Below, in pieces: positions 1 through 11,146 of a DNA stretch of 64,000 nt. Both the position numbers and the translations under genes were made by a program. The stretch covers positions 300,384 through 364,383 of the forward strand of contig JAKCWG010000685.1 in NCBI GenBank assembly GCA_021464415.1. The letters are read 5' to 3'. Source of the stretch: Lonicera japonica (lineage: Eukaryota; Streptophyta; Magnoliopsida; Dipsacales; Caprifoliaceae). Position 1 is the stretch's first letter; every line of letters starts with the position of its first letter. The notes under the pieces were generated by a model, which ran no database searches, was not told the origin of the DNA, and was given only the letters and a program-made list of their open reading frames with translations.

Positions 1-306
1 TGAACGCACTAGTCTTTTCAGAGTAATTAAAGTAAGGAAGACGACAGATCGATACCTTCCACAAAATAAATTCAATGAAAATAATATTTGAGAAATGATG
101 AGGAAAGTTCGTAACTTTTTTGTCTCTCTTTTATTTATTTATTTTTATTTTTTGACTAATTATATAAGGAAGACTCATTTACTTTGATTGTCCGAATCTC
201 ATTCACAATCGGTCCTCAAATTTGTTACGTCCTCTGCAACATAATTGCTGCAATTTACGTTTGAGTACTTAAAATTCACTAGGAAAATTAGTTTTATTCA
301 AATATA

Positions 307-391
307 ATGACCAAAGTAAAGCCCATAAGACATCTTCTTCCACTTGTTATGGTGTATTTTAGAGCTATAGAGGTGAAATCGCCCGTAAAAT
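307..391 (+). pseudogene. TIR first-exon remnant (start of exon only)
   Basis: The segment starts with an ATG in the same AAATATAATG context as the TIR exon at 12650. It matches the first 85 bases of that exon, through the CTTGTTATG-GTATTTT and TAGAGGTGAA segments, with small deletions that break the YDVF-FRGED reading frame. After about 85 bases the similarity stops and a duplicated 33-bp repeat follows. The upstream 70 bp match the sequence before other TIR starts (12560-12649, 62420-62502). It is non-coding as it stands. A sister copy with the same truncation lies at 62503-62590. Confidence 0.7.
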
Positions 392-401
392 TAGATAATT
401 G

Positions 402-467
402 GTTAACATGCTAAAGTTGTTTTCAGGCTAATTAGTTAACATGCTAAAGTTGTTTTCAGGCTAATTA
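402..467. repeat. 33-bp tandem duplication
   Basis: A unit beginning GTTAACATGCTAAAGTTG occurs twice in direct succession (402-434 and 435-467), essentially identical. The paralogous site near 62606 has one copy, so the duplication is local and recent. No function is evident. Confidence 0.9.
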
Positions 468-1214
468 GTTATCTAATTCAATTGAAGAGGAAAAAGAAAA
501 AGTCAGTCCTTTGAATTATTACTTCCTATATTAAATTTAAGAGTCTTGATTTATTTAAGGGATGTTTCATATTATTTATGTTGCCTTTTTCTAGATGTAA
601 TTAATTTACCAAATATCACACTAGAAAATAAAGTATTCTTGACAATTAATCAAGTTGCAGTCCAAGAAAATATGATAACATGTGTTCTCGGTGTACATGT
701 TAAGGTTACTATAAATAAAAATAATTAATTATTGTACGAGAATATATGGCATATTTAATACTTGTTGAAAGTTTATTCCTTCTAAATATAGGTGATTAAC
801 ATGTTAGAATGATCTGCGGTCTTAAAGAATATCAAAATTAAACTATAACTATTAATTTGAGACGCGCGGACAACATAACTAGTGGCAGAGTTAAGAATTA
901 CTCATGATGCGGGCTATACGATGATAATAAATCTTTTAAAGAATCTATGTAATATCAAATATAATATTATAATACACACATCGTGTGTGATCTAAATTAT
1001 GGTAAATTGTTAATAACGTTCTACAGCTGCAAGAAGAAATTTATCATAGAGACAAGTTACAAATAAATAACAAACGAAAAATCAAATTAAAAAGATGTAA
1101 CAGCAGTAGTAATATTCATATACCTGCTTTTTTCTCCTCCTCATATTTGAAAAATTCCCTATCCTCTTCCTATTCAAGTAATGCCATCTTGACCGCAATA
1201 TGAGAAAACTCATA
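468..1214. other. Gene-free stretch with a decayed Stowaway-like trace
   Basis: Nothing here codes. The part at about 490-850 resembles the decayed Stowaway-type sequence that also occurs at 3530-3720, 58030-58210 and 61280-61470 (common words such as GATGTTTCA-ATTATTTATGTTGCC and GACAATTAATCAAGTTG). The rest (850-1214) is AT-rich flank with similarity to 61990-62220. Confidence 0.4.
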
Positions 1215-1644
1215 GGGCCCATTTGGTTGTCCTTCAAATTGCGAATTAAATAATTTACAATTAAGTAATTTATAAAATTTTTGTTTATTAGTGTTTGGTT
1301 GTGTAAATTGAACAATTGTAAATATGATAATTCAAGTTAATTCACAAAAACTCAAATTAAGTCATTTCAAGTGAAATTGCCTAATTCTAGAATTAGATAA
1401 TTTATTTCAACTCTAATTTTCGAGTAGATTTAGTTTCTACCTGTGATGTTAATGCATCTAGACAAGATTTTAAATAACATAGAATAATAGAGAATATATT
1501 TTTATTCTAACAATCGGAATTTTTCGCTTAAGTTTTTCAAACACTACTTGAATTAGAGAATTATTCATAAATGAGTAAATTTACAATTCTTTAATTGAAA
1601 ATTAACTAATTCTAAAATTAGGTAATTTACGCAACCAAACAGAC
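1215..1644. mobile_element. Tourist-like MITE, copy 1 (about 430 bp)
   Basis: Terminal inverted repeats are seen: GGGCCCATTTGGTTG at the left, CAACCAAACAGAC at the right. TCATA flanks both ends (1210-1214 and 1645-1649). The same element lies in opposite orientation at 45059-45500, where the flanking repeat is TAA, the target typical of PIF/Harbinger-derived Tourist MITEs. It has no coding capacity; the apparent ORF on the minus strand at 1082-1315 runs out of the element and is not a gene. Confidence 0.75.
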
Positions 1645-1650
1645 TCATAG

Positions 1651-2991
1651 TCAACCCTGAAAGCACAAGTCGTTATATAAGGAAGATGACTGATACCTTC
1701 TACAAATATGAATTTAATCTATATTATAAAATACCATCTTTGACCAAAAAAAATTTTAAAATATAGAAGAATCTAATAGTTAAAAATATATGTGTTACGG
1801 TGTGCATTAGTTCTATACCATTGGATGAATTTTATACACACATCAAGATGTCACATCAAGATATCACATCAAAGTTAAAATACTCACACCAATAATATAA
1901 ACACAATAAACTCTCACATACTAATAATTTTGTCCACAATAAAAATGCCATAACTTAAAAAAAATAATAAAAATTTAATATTTAAAATCTACTAATCAAG
2001 ATCAATTAAACAAGATCCATCATGACTATATAATTATGCAAAAAAAAAATAAAAAACATTATTTTGTAACGTTTAAGAACATACGTTATGTGTCCATATA
2101 TTATTGGTCATCTCAATCTGTCATTTTTAGGACGTACTTTACGTGGTTGGATTATGATTAAAAGACTCTTTAAAAAATTAAAAACAAGTCGGCCCAACCC
2201 GGTAAACTTTTATTTTTTCAGCATAAAGATATATTGAATTTGTGTTTCAGTTGTTCACAAAGTTAGACTATACTATACAATGGGCTCAAAATAGACTGAT
2301 TGATTTAGTCGCTTTAAATTCGTCACACGTTAATTTTTTTATCCTATTATCAGATATATATATTTTTTTATTTCACCATACCGGATGGCACGGGTATACC
2401 CTAATCAAATAATATTTGAGAAGGGATGAGAAAAGTTCATAACTTTTTCTCCACCTTCTCGTCTCGAATTTGTTTTTATCAAATTAAGTAACTTTTTAAA
2501 TTAGATAGTTAAATTAAATTGTTTTTTAATTTATTAATTAAAATAGCACGCTTTCAAAAATAGTAATTTGAAATCACTATTTTAAAAGTAAAATAGTGAT
2601 TTGAAATCACTATTTTTAAAGTGTGCTATTACTTGAAAAGTGGATTAGATAAATAAATTTATTTAAAAAGTGATTTATTTAGGAGAAAAACTCTCCCGTC
2701 TCACTCTGCGACTGGTTAATCTAGTAGAGTAGTCTTCAAAATCTCAAGATATTTAGTGACATATATGTTAATATTAACCAATCCTATGATAATGACACCA
2801 TAGCCCTTCTTAAAAGAAAGTTAATAAATTTGAACCCGCAAATTTATATAATAAGTTGTCTTACTGGAGGTTTTCTCAGATTTTACGGCCCCGCCCAACT
2901 CTTTAAATCAGACAATAAAATATTTCTAAAAATTAAACCATAAGTGTTATGGAAATTATATTTGAATGCAAAAGATAAATTTTGACTTTTA
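1651..2991. other. Gene-free flank, duplicated elsewhere in the window
   Basis: No gene is seen. About 1940-2060 shares a segment with the interior of the MITE at 57279-57913 (CTACTAATCAAGATCAATT and following). About 2400-2990 is paralogous to 56810-57180 and 60690-61020, and its end (CCCAACTCTTTAAATC) also to 42940-43020. A strong foldback at 2542-2630 is listed separately. Confidence 0.5.
2542..2630. repeat. Foldback hairpin, about 41-bp arms
   Basis: The left arm (2542-2583) begins AATAGCACGCTTTCAAAAAT; the right arm (about 2590-2630) is its reverse complement with about five mismatches, and the loop is only a few bases. It may be a tiny MITE or a small-RNA-type hairpin. I see no terminal direct repeats that would settle it. 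Confidence 0.7.
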
Positions 2992-3277
2992 GGCTCTGTT
3001 TGATTACAATGTGGAGAAGGAAAATAAATTGAGTTAGTTTTGGTGAAAAGATAGAAAATAAATGGAATAATAGAGGTGATATCCTCTTGATTTTTAAGTT
3101 TTTCTGTGAAGAAATTTTCTTTGCTTGGTAGTGAGTAAAAATTTTTCACCAAAAATATTGAAGGATGGATGATATATACTCATAAAATGAGTAACATGTC
3201 TCACCTTATTTTCTATCTTTTCACACAAACTAACTAAATTTATTTTTTCTTTTTCATCTTTGTAATCAAACTGAGCC
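2992..3277. mobile_element. MITE of 286 bp with GGCTC(T/A)GTTTGATTAC ends
   Basis: The ends are inverted repeats: GGCTCTGTTTGATTACAA at the left and TTTGTAATCAAACTGAGCC at the right, flanked by TA. The paralogous blocks at 57178 and 61020 lack the insertion (TTTTAAATTATAAAA), which confirms it as a discrete element. It has no coding potential. Confidence 0.75.
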
Positions 3278-3529
3278 TATAAAAACTAATCTACAAAGAA
3301 GATATAGTTCAAATGGCATTGCTTCTTATCTCCAACGTGGAAAAAACTATCAACTCAAATTTACTAATACAACTGAGATTTTAACTATAGAATATTCAAA
3401 AACGCATAATTGATATAAGTTATTTCTAAAAGGAAAAGTGTACCTAATGGTTAACATATATTAAAGTTTTTTTGGCTTAGGTTGTTTAATACAATTTGAG
3501 AGGAAAAAGAAAAAGTTAGTGTTCCAAAT

Positions 3530-3720
3530 AATTACCTCCGTCTCCGATTAAAATCTCATTTTCCTTTACAAGATGTTTCAAATTATTTATGTTGCCTTTT
3601 TTTTAGTGCAGTTAATCTACTTAATTTTATACTATAAAATAAATATTCTTGACCATTAATTAAGTTGCATTCTTAAAAATATTAAAATTAAACTGGAACT
3701 ATAAAGGGCAATATATATAT
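3530..3720. mobile_element. Decayed Stowaway-like element
   Basis: The left end TTACCTCCGTCTCCGATTAA resembles the CTCCCTCCGTC end of Stowaway MITEs (compare the intact one at 39759-39960), but the right inverted repeat is lost. Related decayed copies lie at 58030-58210 and 61280-61470. Confidence 0.45.
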
Positions 3721-3728
3721 ATATAATG

Positions 3729-4380
3729 ATGGGGTAAAAATAGTTATTTTACCATATGAGCCAATCACAAGGGGACACGTGGCTACCTATGCTGACATGT
3801 GAAAACAGAGTTAGGAGACCTGGACTTCAAGGTTATGTGTTTAATTGAGCTCGTGAAAATGTTGAAACATTATCTACTCTATGCTCGAGGCCACAAGTCC
3901 CCAGAGCTTGACCTCTAGAGCTCGTTTGCTGAGCTGAAGCCAACAATACTTATCCAATCTGTTAGAGTGGTTGACGAAGGTATGGAAAACCGCCATCAAC
4001 CTTGCAGGAAGTGCAGAACCTCCCTCAACTGCATTGCTCGGGATTAAGAGGAGAAGCAAAGTACTCATTCAAGCATACTGCAATGATGAGAGAGTGGCTG
4101 AAAGTCAACTGCTCTGCACCTGCCAGGCGACTTCTACTCTTGTATATATATAAGGAAGTATTTACTTCCCTCAACTAACAAGTATTTTACAGAACGACAA
4201 GGCAAAGAAATAAAAAGAGAATCAAGTAAATAAAGGTCTAAGGTGCAACACAGAGCACCTGGGCCTGAGGCATTTTAAGCTTGAATAATACATAACTCCT
4301 TTAAATGTTGTATTAAAAGAATAAAATAACTACAGAGACAACGGTTGCTTGTAATTTGAACTCATTTATTATAATACATA
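3729..4380 (+). mobile_element. Probable solo LTR, boundaries not fixed
   Basis: This segment interrupts a block that is continuous in the copies at 58.2 and 61.4 kb. It begins TGATGGGGTAAAAATAG, contains a G-box-like CACGTGGC at about 3776, and has a clear TATA stretch at about 4142-4154 followed by LTR-like leader sequence. The left flank is TATAA and a TATAA occurs near 4372, but I could not find a CA terminus that agrees with it. The short ORFs inside are on opposite strands and do not look like genes. Confidence 0.4.
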
Positions 4381-4399
4381 ATAGCCCCGAACTCCTAAC

Positions 4400-5360
4400 T
4401 CTGTTTATGAGATGAAGAGTAACCCATAAATTTATATAGGGCAAACCTCATTTATATATTTTTATCTCATTATCTTTGTCTGGTTATTAATAGTGTGCTT
4501 CACACCATTATCATTTAAATAATTACCTAATCATTTAACTGTGTGATCGAAAATATTTTCATAATTTGAAGTAATAAATGACTAATATGTTGATAATAAT
4601 AATAAATAAATAAGAAGAAGTAAATAATATCCAAAATTGGTGGGCCCTAAAATTCTGGAAATCCATGTCATTGATCTACTAACGCGTGGAATTTAAGAAA
4701 AAGATATCAATGGTGGAAGATTTTGATGATTGACTCCTAAAACAATAAAAAAATTAAAAAAAGGAAGACATTTATTGATTCCCTTCAAAAATTAACACCA
4801 CTTCCTCTCCTAAATCTCCTGAGTTTCCTATTTAAAATCCATTTATCTAAAGAGATTTTGATCTTGTTACGCAACTTAAGAAATCACCATAAACAAGTAT
4901 GTAATTCCTCAAGCATTTCCAATGTATTATTATAAGATTTAATTTTGGATCCAAGTATAATTTTATTTTAAAAAATAAGGTCTAAATATCTTCTTGATAA
5001 ATACTATAAATTTTATGGGGCAAACTGAAACTCAACCTATTGTCTAAAGATAATAAATACGGAATTGACTTCTCTCCGTTACTCTTTCATTCAATTTTGT
5101 CTGATGGAATTTAGTTCAATACCTAAAAAGATGAAATTTATCAAAATTTTAATAGTTGAAAATGAACATATATATCAAATTTTTATTACACTTACTTCTG
5201 GTTTAAATTTCTTGATAAAATTTTGTGAAGACGATATCTATATTGAGTAGATCACCGATCTCCACCAAATTTTACGAAATAATTCATCTGTTTAGGCTTC
5301 AAACTAAACCCCATTAGACGAAATTAGATGAAAGGAATAATGGAGAGGAGTTGAGTCCAA
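4400..5360. other. Duplicated flank (copy at 62650-63680) with hairpin-arm MITE pieces
   Basis: The block is nearly collinear with 62920-63680 (GGTGGGCCCTAAAATTCTGG; ACGGAATTGACTTCTCTCCG; TTGAGTCCAATAAATAC). Within it, 5060-5300 carries the motif TTAAATTTCTTGATAAAATT and a matching CTCCACCAAATTTTACG, the arms that also make the MITE at 19193-19572. Nothing codes here. Confidence 0.5.
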
Positions 5361-5582
5361 TAAATACTTTTTTTTATTAGAATTAAGAAACTAATCTCGT
5401 TGTTATTATATAGCATATAACGAATAAATTAGAATTAGTCTTGATACGTGTACAATATAATAATAAGTTCTTCACATTATATATGTATTTTTAAAGCATA
5501 ACAATATATGTAATGATACTTGATGCGTGTGCAATATGTAAGGGCTGAAAGGTGGGTGTAAACTTAAAAAAAAATAGAATAA

Positions 5583-5583
<1 letters not shown>

Positions 5584-5630
<47 letters not shown>
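5584..5630. repeat. (AAT)n microsatellite
   Basis: About 15 tandem AAT units, about 230 bp before the TIR start at 5859. Confidence 0.95.
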
Positions 5631-5858
5631 TGTGGTGTTTGGCTTCCATCTTTTGTTAATAAGGGGCAAGATGGTCATTTTATTTCTTCATTCCTTGCAT
5701 GAAATTTCCAAGAATTTACTTCCTCCTTTATTACAACAAGTCATTAAGTCTTCACCACTTGTTTTTGTTTATATTCCTTCCTCACAATCTTTCCGTCTTT
5801 CCTTCCTATTCCCAATAGTTAATTCATTTGCTAGATCATAAGCAGCTTAATTTGTCCA

Positions 5859-6397
5859 ATGGCTGCCATTGTGCGAGCCCAAGAAGAAGAAGCCTCTTCG
5901 TCCACTTGTACATACATTTATGATGTTTTTTTAAGCTTTAGAGGTGAGGATACTCGAAAAAATTTCACCGATCACCTATATACAGCTTTAGTGCAAGCGG
6001 GATATTGCACATTTAGCGACGATGACGAAATAAAGAGGGGAGGGAGTCTTAAGCCTGAATTAGACAAGGCAATCAAAGCGTCAAGCATTTCTATAATTGT
6101 GTTTTCCAAAAACTACGCGTTTTCACCATGGTGCCTAGACGAACTTGTGATGATCCTTGAGTGCATGAGGACTTCGAGACATGTAGTTCTACCTGTCTTC
6201 TATGATGTGTGTCCATCCGAAATTCGAAAGCAAAAGAGAAGGACGGGAGAAGCATTTAACAAGTATGTGGCGCAATACGAGGCTCAAATTGATCATGGAA
6301 GAAAGATGGAATTGATGGAAAAGGTGAAACGGTGGAAGGAAGCACTTGAAGAAGTTGCAGATTTGGCTGGGATGGAACTGAAAAACCAAGCAGATGG
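5859..6397 (+). CDS. TIR-domain exon 1 of a TNL resistance protein (intact)
   Basis: The exon encodes about 179 residues of a Toll/interleukin-1 receptor domain, the NAD-cleaving signalling domain of TNL immune receptors. Visible in order: YDVFLSFRGEDTRKNF (residues 21-36), the BB-loop region around RGGSLKPEL, and SPWCLDELVMILE with Glu95 at the position of the catalytic glutamate known in plant TIRs. The DxPS motif reads DVCPSEIRKQ instead of the usual DVDPS-VRKQ. It ends GCAGATGG followed by GTAAGT, a good donor in phase 2, which matches the acceptor at 14187/14188. If the intron is retained, the donor itself supplies an in-frame TAA and a 180-residue TIR-only protein results. No NB-ARC lies between here and 14.2 kb. 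The start is the first ATG of the open frame. It may be exon 1 of the TNL below or a TIR-only gene. Confidence 0.85.
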
Positions 6398-6444
6398 GTA
6401 AGTTAATTTATTTCTCAAATTCCATCCGCTACTTTCCAACTCTT

Positions 6445-6451
<7 letters not shown>

Positions 6452-6481
<30 letters not shown>
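6452..6481. repeat. (AT)n microsatellite
   Basis: About 15 AT units in the intron just after the TIR donor. Similar AT runs occur at 8300-8321, 48037-48056, 48836-48855, 18964-18980 and 55761-55786. Confidence 0.9.
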
Positions 6482-6487
<6 letters not shown>

Positions 6488-6928
6488 TCTCAAACGTATA
6501 GGTATCATACTTTTGTCGACAAATTTGTATAGCTACATTTATGTCATATCAGTATCGCATGTTTTTGTTTGTGTTTCTAAGTATTATAGACTATAATAGT
6601 TAATAATTCCAATAATATAACATTATCTAATGTTTTAGGGATTATGACTATATTTCTTTGCTACATCTTAATATTATATAATATATTATGCATATGACAT
6701 GTTACATTTTACTATAATAAAACATTTGTATTATAATAAGTAAATAATATGATGAAAATGTTAATACTATAAGCTACTATTTTATATGCTGAAGCATGGT
6801 TTTGCAAGTTGGCCCCTTTTTTCTTCACCTTTTGTCCAGGTCTTCCACTTTTATCATTTCCTTTTCCTTTTACTTTTGCGATGCTCAGCTCCATCATTTC
6901 ATTGCCTAAAGTTTCTCCAAATAAGATA
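6482..6928. other. Intron or intergenic sequence; upstream module of the next TIR remnant
   Basis: 6790-6928 (AAGTTGGCCCC, TTTCATTGCCTAAAG) matches 10910-11146 and 51850-52021, each lying just before a TIR remnant ATG. It therefore looks like a repeated TIR promoter/5' UTR module. Nothing else is recognisable. Confidence 0.5.
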
Positions 6929-7073
6929 ATGGCCATATATTGTGAAACCCCATGAAACTTTTTTTTTCCCGGTTGTTGACGTATTTTTGAGTTTTAGAAG
7001 CGAAGGCATCAGTAATTTTTTATAAATACCCATGTATACAATTTTAGTCTAACAAAAATTTCGCACATTTAGG
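6929..7073 (+). pseudogene. TIR exon remnant cut by a MITE
   Basis: It starts ATGGCCAT and continues GACGTATTTTTGAGTTTTAG and ATACAATTTTAGTCTAACAA, the DNA counterpart of YDVFLSF to the TFRD region in the exon at 12650. It is out of frame. Similarity stops at CACATTTAG, exactly where the MITE with GGTCC-TTTGATAA ends enters in the copies at 11288, 53590 and 63800. Only a stub of that MITE (7073-7100) remains here. Confidence 0.7.
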
Positions 7074-8460
7074 TCCGATTGATAAAGAATATATCATATA
7101 TATGTATATATACCCATGGTTAGAATCACCCCTCATTTATCTAAATTCTAACCCATGACCCCCATGTAACAGTAGTATCAATTAATATTCATATACCTAC
7201 TTTTTTCTCCTCTTCATATTTGAAAAATGCTTTGTCCTCTTCATCTTCAGAGTAATTGATAAGCCACAGTCGTCTCTGAATGCACAAGTCTTTTTCAAAG
7301 TAATTAAAGTCAGGAAGATGAGAGATACCTTCCACCAAATAAATTCAATGAAAATAATATTTGAGAAAAAAAAGAGAAGTTTGTAACTTTTTCTCCACCT
7401 ACTCTCTCTCTCTCTCTCCTTTTTTTTTTTTTTTTTTTCTTTTTGCACTAATTATATATGGAAGCCACGGTCCTCAAATTTGTTACATCCTTTGCAACAT
7501 AATTGCTTTGACCTACGTTTAGGTGCTCAAAAAATTATCACAAAAAAATAGCTTTGTTAGTTATTTGTTTCAAATATCATTTTTTAATTTATTATCCAAC
7601 AAAACCTTAAAGTATAAAATTATAAATAAGCCAAATAGTTATATAATAATAAAAATTTATATTTATATTTATTTATTTATGTTATATAAAAAAGGGCAAA
7701 TAATTTAAATAATTTTATTTTTTTGTATGGACAACTAGACTTTTTAATACAATTCAAAATCTTCTTCAAACTCTTCTTATGACGAAATCTCTTACAACAC
7801 TTTGAAAAATATGATAATTAACCTGGTTTTAAACTCTGTTGCAATTTATAATATTTATTCTACTCAAATTTTTAACTGTATTCAATTTTATTAATAATAC
7901 TTAATTTAATTTAATGTACTCAAAATAAAAAGGCTAAGTTAGTTTTAAACTCTACTCAAATATGTAATAATTATTCTACACAAATAAAAAAAACTTATAA
8001 TATGTTAGTAATAATCTTTAATTTAACTTAATGTAGTAAAAAAATAAAAAATTATACTTAAGTTAGTTTTAAACTCTAATCAATCTATAATATTTATTCT
8101 ATTCAAATTCCTTCCTTATTTGATTTTAGTAATAATATATTTTTTTTAAGATGTAATAATACCCGAGAGATTGATCTTATGCTGTATTCTATGAATTTTA
8201 ATATATTAGTTATTCATTTCTAATATATTTTGATTTGTATTTATGAAATACTTTTAAATTGCATGCTAATAAATAGGTTAGAGGTCATTACACAAGTTAT
8301 ATATATATATATATATATATTATTTACATTGATGCAGTGATTTTATGATTATAATAACTACATTTTTAATTATGAATATTTGTTATTTTTTGTAGGGTAG
8401 AAAAACATAACATGATTTACATAATCTTTGTCTTTCTAAAACTAAATTCTCATTGCATGT
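7074..8460. other. Gene-free sequence; left part of paralogous block A
   Basis: 7190-7520 resembles 62130-62460 (a CT-rich run at about 7400-7440 and the TIR upstream module GTGCTCAAAAA without a TIR after it). From about 7530 the sequence is collinear with 48150-48990, with diagnostic words such as ACCCGAGAGATTGA and AATAGGTTAGAGGTCATTAC. Nothing codes. Confidence 0.6.
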
Positions 8461-9253
8461 TGTGAGAATCCGCAAATGCGACCCCAGGTTCTCAGCCTCT
8501 GGTTTGGGAGTCTGAAACATCGGAAAGGATTCCGTTGTTCCATTTGCTTCTATGTGTTGATAATTCGTATCGGGTGTCCCTCTATCCTATTTCTAGATGC
8601 AAGAGGGTTCGTTCAGAGTCGCCAGTACGTTTTACGAGAAAACGGACAAAATAGTTGTGTAAGAGGAAAGGCTACATATAAGCCTTTCTTTACACGTTTG
8701 TCTACGAAACCAGGATTCTATAGGGTTCGGGAACTATATTACGGTTTGGGAAGGTGTTAAGCACCCATTCCGCCCTTTCGGTCTCTAGTGGTCTTATATG
8801 TTTATTCTATGTTGGAAACTTGGATGCTTTTACTTATATTCTACTGCTTAATGAAAACCTGATTTTCGAGCGCGTTAGGAATCTACCACAACCTTGTCGC
8901 CACTTCGCTTACTAGGACGGGGATCGACCTGCCCGGTCAGGTCGCGGGGTGCGGGGCAGCGCCCCGTTAGAAAAATCGAGTTTTTAAATAAGTCTACAAT
9001 AAAACTAATATATAAATATCTTATTTAATTACTAGAAGAGACTTTAGTTACCTTCCCTGCGATATATATAAGAATAAGGCTTTAAATCCGAGACTCTTGC
9101 GAAAATAAATGTTATCACAGATGCTTCCGAAGAAGGCTTTAAAGATTATAAAATATCAGAGAGAATAAGGCGCTTTGGTGTAGAAATCGCGGCGAGAAGT
9201 TGCCGTCCAGAACCCTTGGGGGTGTTGGCCTATTTATAGTGCTTGGGAGAGAT

Positions 9254-9540
9254 TGTCGCGCAACATTTCTCCCGAAGGGGCAAGTGTCGCGCGACATATC
9301 TGTTTGTCGCGTGACAAACGGCTGAAGTGATGGATTCTGACACTGTGATGTGTCAGAAAGTGATTGGTCGGGTGCAGAGGGGTCTGTCGCGCGACATAGG
9401 AATGATTGTCGCGCGACAAACGGCTGAAGTGATGGGTTCTGACACTGTGATGTGTCAGAAAGTGGTTGGTCGGGTGCAGAGGGGTTTGTCGCGCGACATA
9501 GGAGTGATTGTCGCGCGACATACTGATATGTCGTGCGACA
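9254..9540 (-). promoter_or_regulatory. Palindrome array in the U3 of solo LTR copy 1
   Basis: Copies of TGTCGCGCGACA or one-base variants start at 9254, 9285, 9305, 9385, 9407, 9487, 9509 and 9529. Successive starts are often 20-22 bp apart, about two helical turns. The nearest lies about 15 bp upstream of the TATA box on the minus strand. Dense self-complementary 12-mers at this place look like protein-binding sites of an LTR enhancer; the binding factor is not known. Confidence 0.65.
9313..9516. repeat. 102-bp tandem repeat inside the LTR
   Basis: Two head-to-tail units of 102 bp (GACAAACGGCTGAAGTGATG starts at 9313 and 9415). Each carries a pair of the TGTCGCGCGACA palindromes. The period is a multiple of three, which keeps ORFs open on both strands; these are not genes. 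Confidence 0.9.
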
Positions 9541-9684
9541 ATCCCACTAAAAAGGGGTTTGTTGGCCAACAAACCCTTTCGAGGTAGTTTCGGGTGGTCG
9601 GGTGGGTCCCGGACCCAAAAACAGTAGTTCCCGATGGTCGTTAGGGTTCTTGCGGGGGTCACGGATCGGGGTGTTTACACATGT

Positions 9685-11146
9685 ATTATTTACTGAAAAA
9701 AATCTACACTAATGCCTCAAAAGGCAATACATTACCTATATTACGTATACTATATATAAAATATTTTTTCTTTTTTTTATATGGACAAATATACTCATCT
9801 TAGTTTACAGTGTTACGGTTAGACTTAATATTAGATTGAATTATTTAACTTATAAGAGATGATGTCAGAATCAATTTTATATTAATGGAGTTTATTCTTA
9901 ATCTTGATGGTTTAGAATTTATCATATAAAGTAATTATCTATTGTTTTCCCCATTTTTTATATAACATTTATATTATTTAAAAACATTTAAACATATGTT
10001 AAGTATGAGTTTCTTTATGTTCAAATCTCACAATAGTATTTTCAAAACTCATATTTAATATGAGTTCCTTTATGGATAATAATTAGGTTATATATTGAAT
10101 TTTGAACCTTACAAAAATTAAATAAATTAATTATAGTGATTATACAATTAAAAATATTGAATTGATTTTAAACTCTACATGCTTGATAAACATAGTAAAA
10201 ATAACTTATCTAATGGTGGAATCAATAAATTTTGAATTTGAGAAAAAAGTTATGGATGTGTGTAAATCTTCTTAATCTTATATCGGTGTAACTTGAACCT
10301 TCTCTATTCTATAAATTAGTTTTAGAATAATCAAATATTCATAATTAATGACCTAATTATAAGTAGGAAACTTCAATAAATTAAATTAGTATTCCTTTTA
10401 AAAGTAAGTCATTGTTTGAATGTTCTTATAAATTTTATTACAACGTGATTTCTTAAATAGTTCCTTAATTGTATGTAATTAATTTTAAAATCATAATGCT
10501 AAGATCAAATATAAAAAATTAACTAACATTTACATATGAATATGTATCGTCGATTTTTTAAAAAATTTTTGGGGCTTTGTATATATTAACTATATATTTC
10601 ATTTTTTATTCTTCTGTTATTTAGAATTTCTTTAGATGTTATGCTAGTATCTGGATTTATGTATATGCCATATATTATCCATATTTAATATGTTTATTTT
10701 GCAAATAATTTTCATTATAATACTTTCTGACATGGTATTATTATAACATTAATATTTTAGTACTAAATTTCTTTTAATACATTAAATTGATATATGTTAT
10801 ATTTTATTATGATATTATATATATAATTTTAAAAAAAAAATTGCTTCAAAATAAATTGCTTCAAAAATTGCTTCAACCATATTTGCTTGAGGAAACTGGA
10901 AGGTACCTTAAGCATGATTTCGCAAGTTGGCCCCTTTTTTTTCTTTTCAACTTTTGTCCAAGTTTTCTGTGGAAGATTTCCTTTTCCTTTTTCCTTTTCC
11001 TTTTTCTTGTTTTCTGTGGAAGATTTTATTGACTCTTATTCACAATCACTAATTGACATCCTCTCCTATTTGAGTGCTTTTAACTAGCTTAGTTACTTTT
11101 GCGATGTTCCATTATTTCATTGCCTAAAGCTCCCCCAAAAAATATA
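9685..11146. other. Right part of paralogous block A, no gene
   Basis: Collinear with 50728-52021 (TACTCATCTTAGTTTA, GTTCCTTTATGGATAATAAT, TCTTAATCTTATA-CGGT). The end (10880-11146) is the TIR upstream module shared with 6790-6928. Confidence 0.6.

Larger units (their letters stand above)
8461..9679 (-). mobile_element. Solo LTR, family A, copy 1 (1219 bp)
   Basis: On the + strand it runs from TGTGAGAATCCGC to GGTGTTTACA, with a perfect 5-bp target duplication CATGT (8456-8460, 9680-9684). The paralogous block has the empty site at about 48991. The TATA box (CTATAAATA on the minus strand, 9231-9239) sets the orientation as minus. Eight 12-bp palindromes related to TGTCGCGCGACA lie just upstream of TATA (9254-9540). 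Relative to copy 2 (30806-32745) the middle is replaced by a GC-rich piece at about 8872-8985 (GCGGGGCAGCGCCCC). No internal domain, gag or pol is present, so this is a solo LTR. The lineage is not determined; length and style suggest Ty3/gypsy. Confidence 0.92.

Noticed and set aside
3874..4153. Overlapping ORFs on both strands in the LTR-like piece
   Set aside because: Opposite-strand shadows inside a probable LTR with no motif.
5472..5678. Poly-Ile ORF
   Set aside because: Translation of an AAT microsatellite.
9234..9662. 142-codon minus-strand ORF in solo LTR copy 1
   Set aside because: It arises from the 102-bp tandem repeat (period divisible by three), is open on both strands, and shows no protein family.
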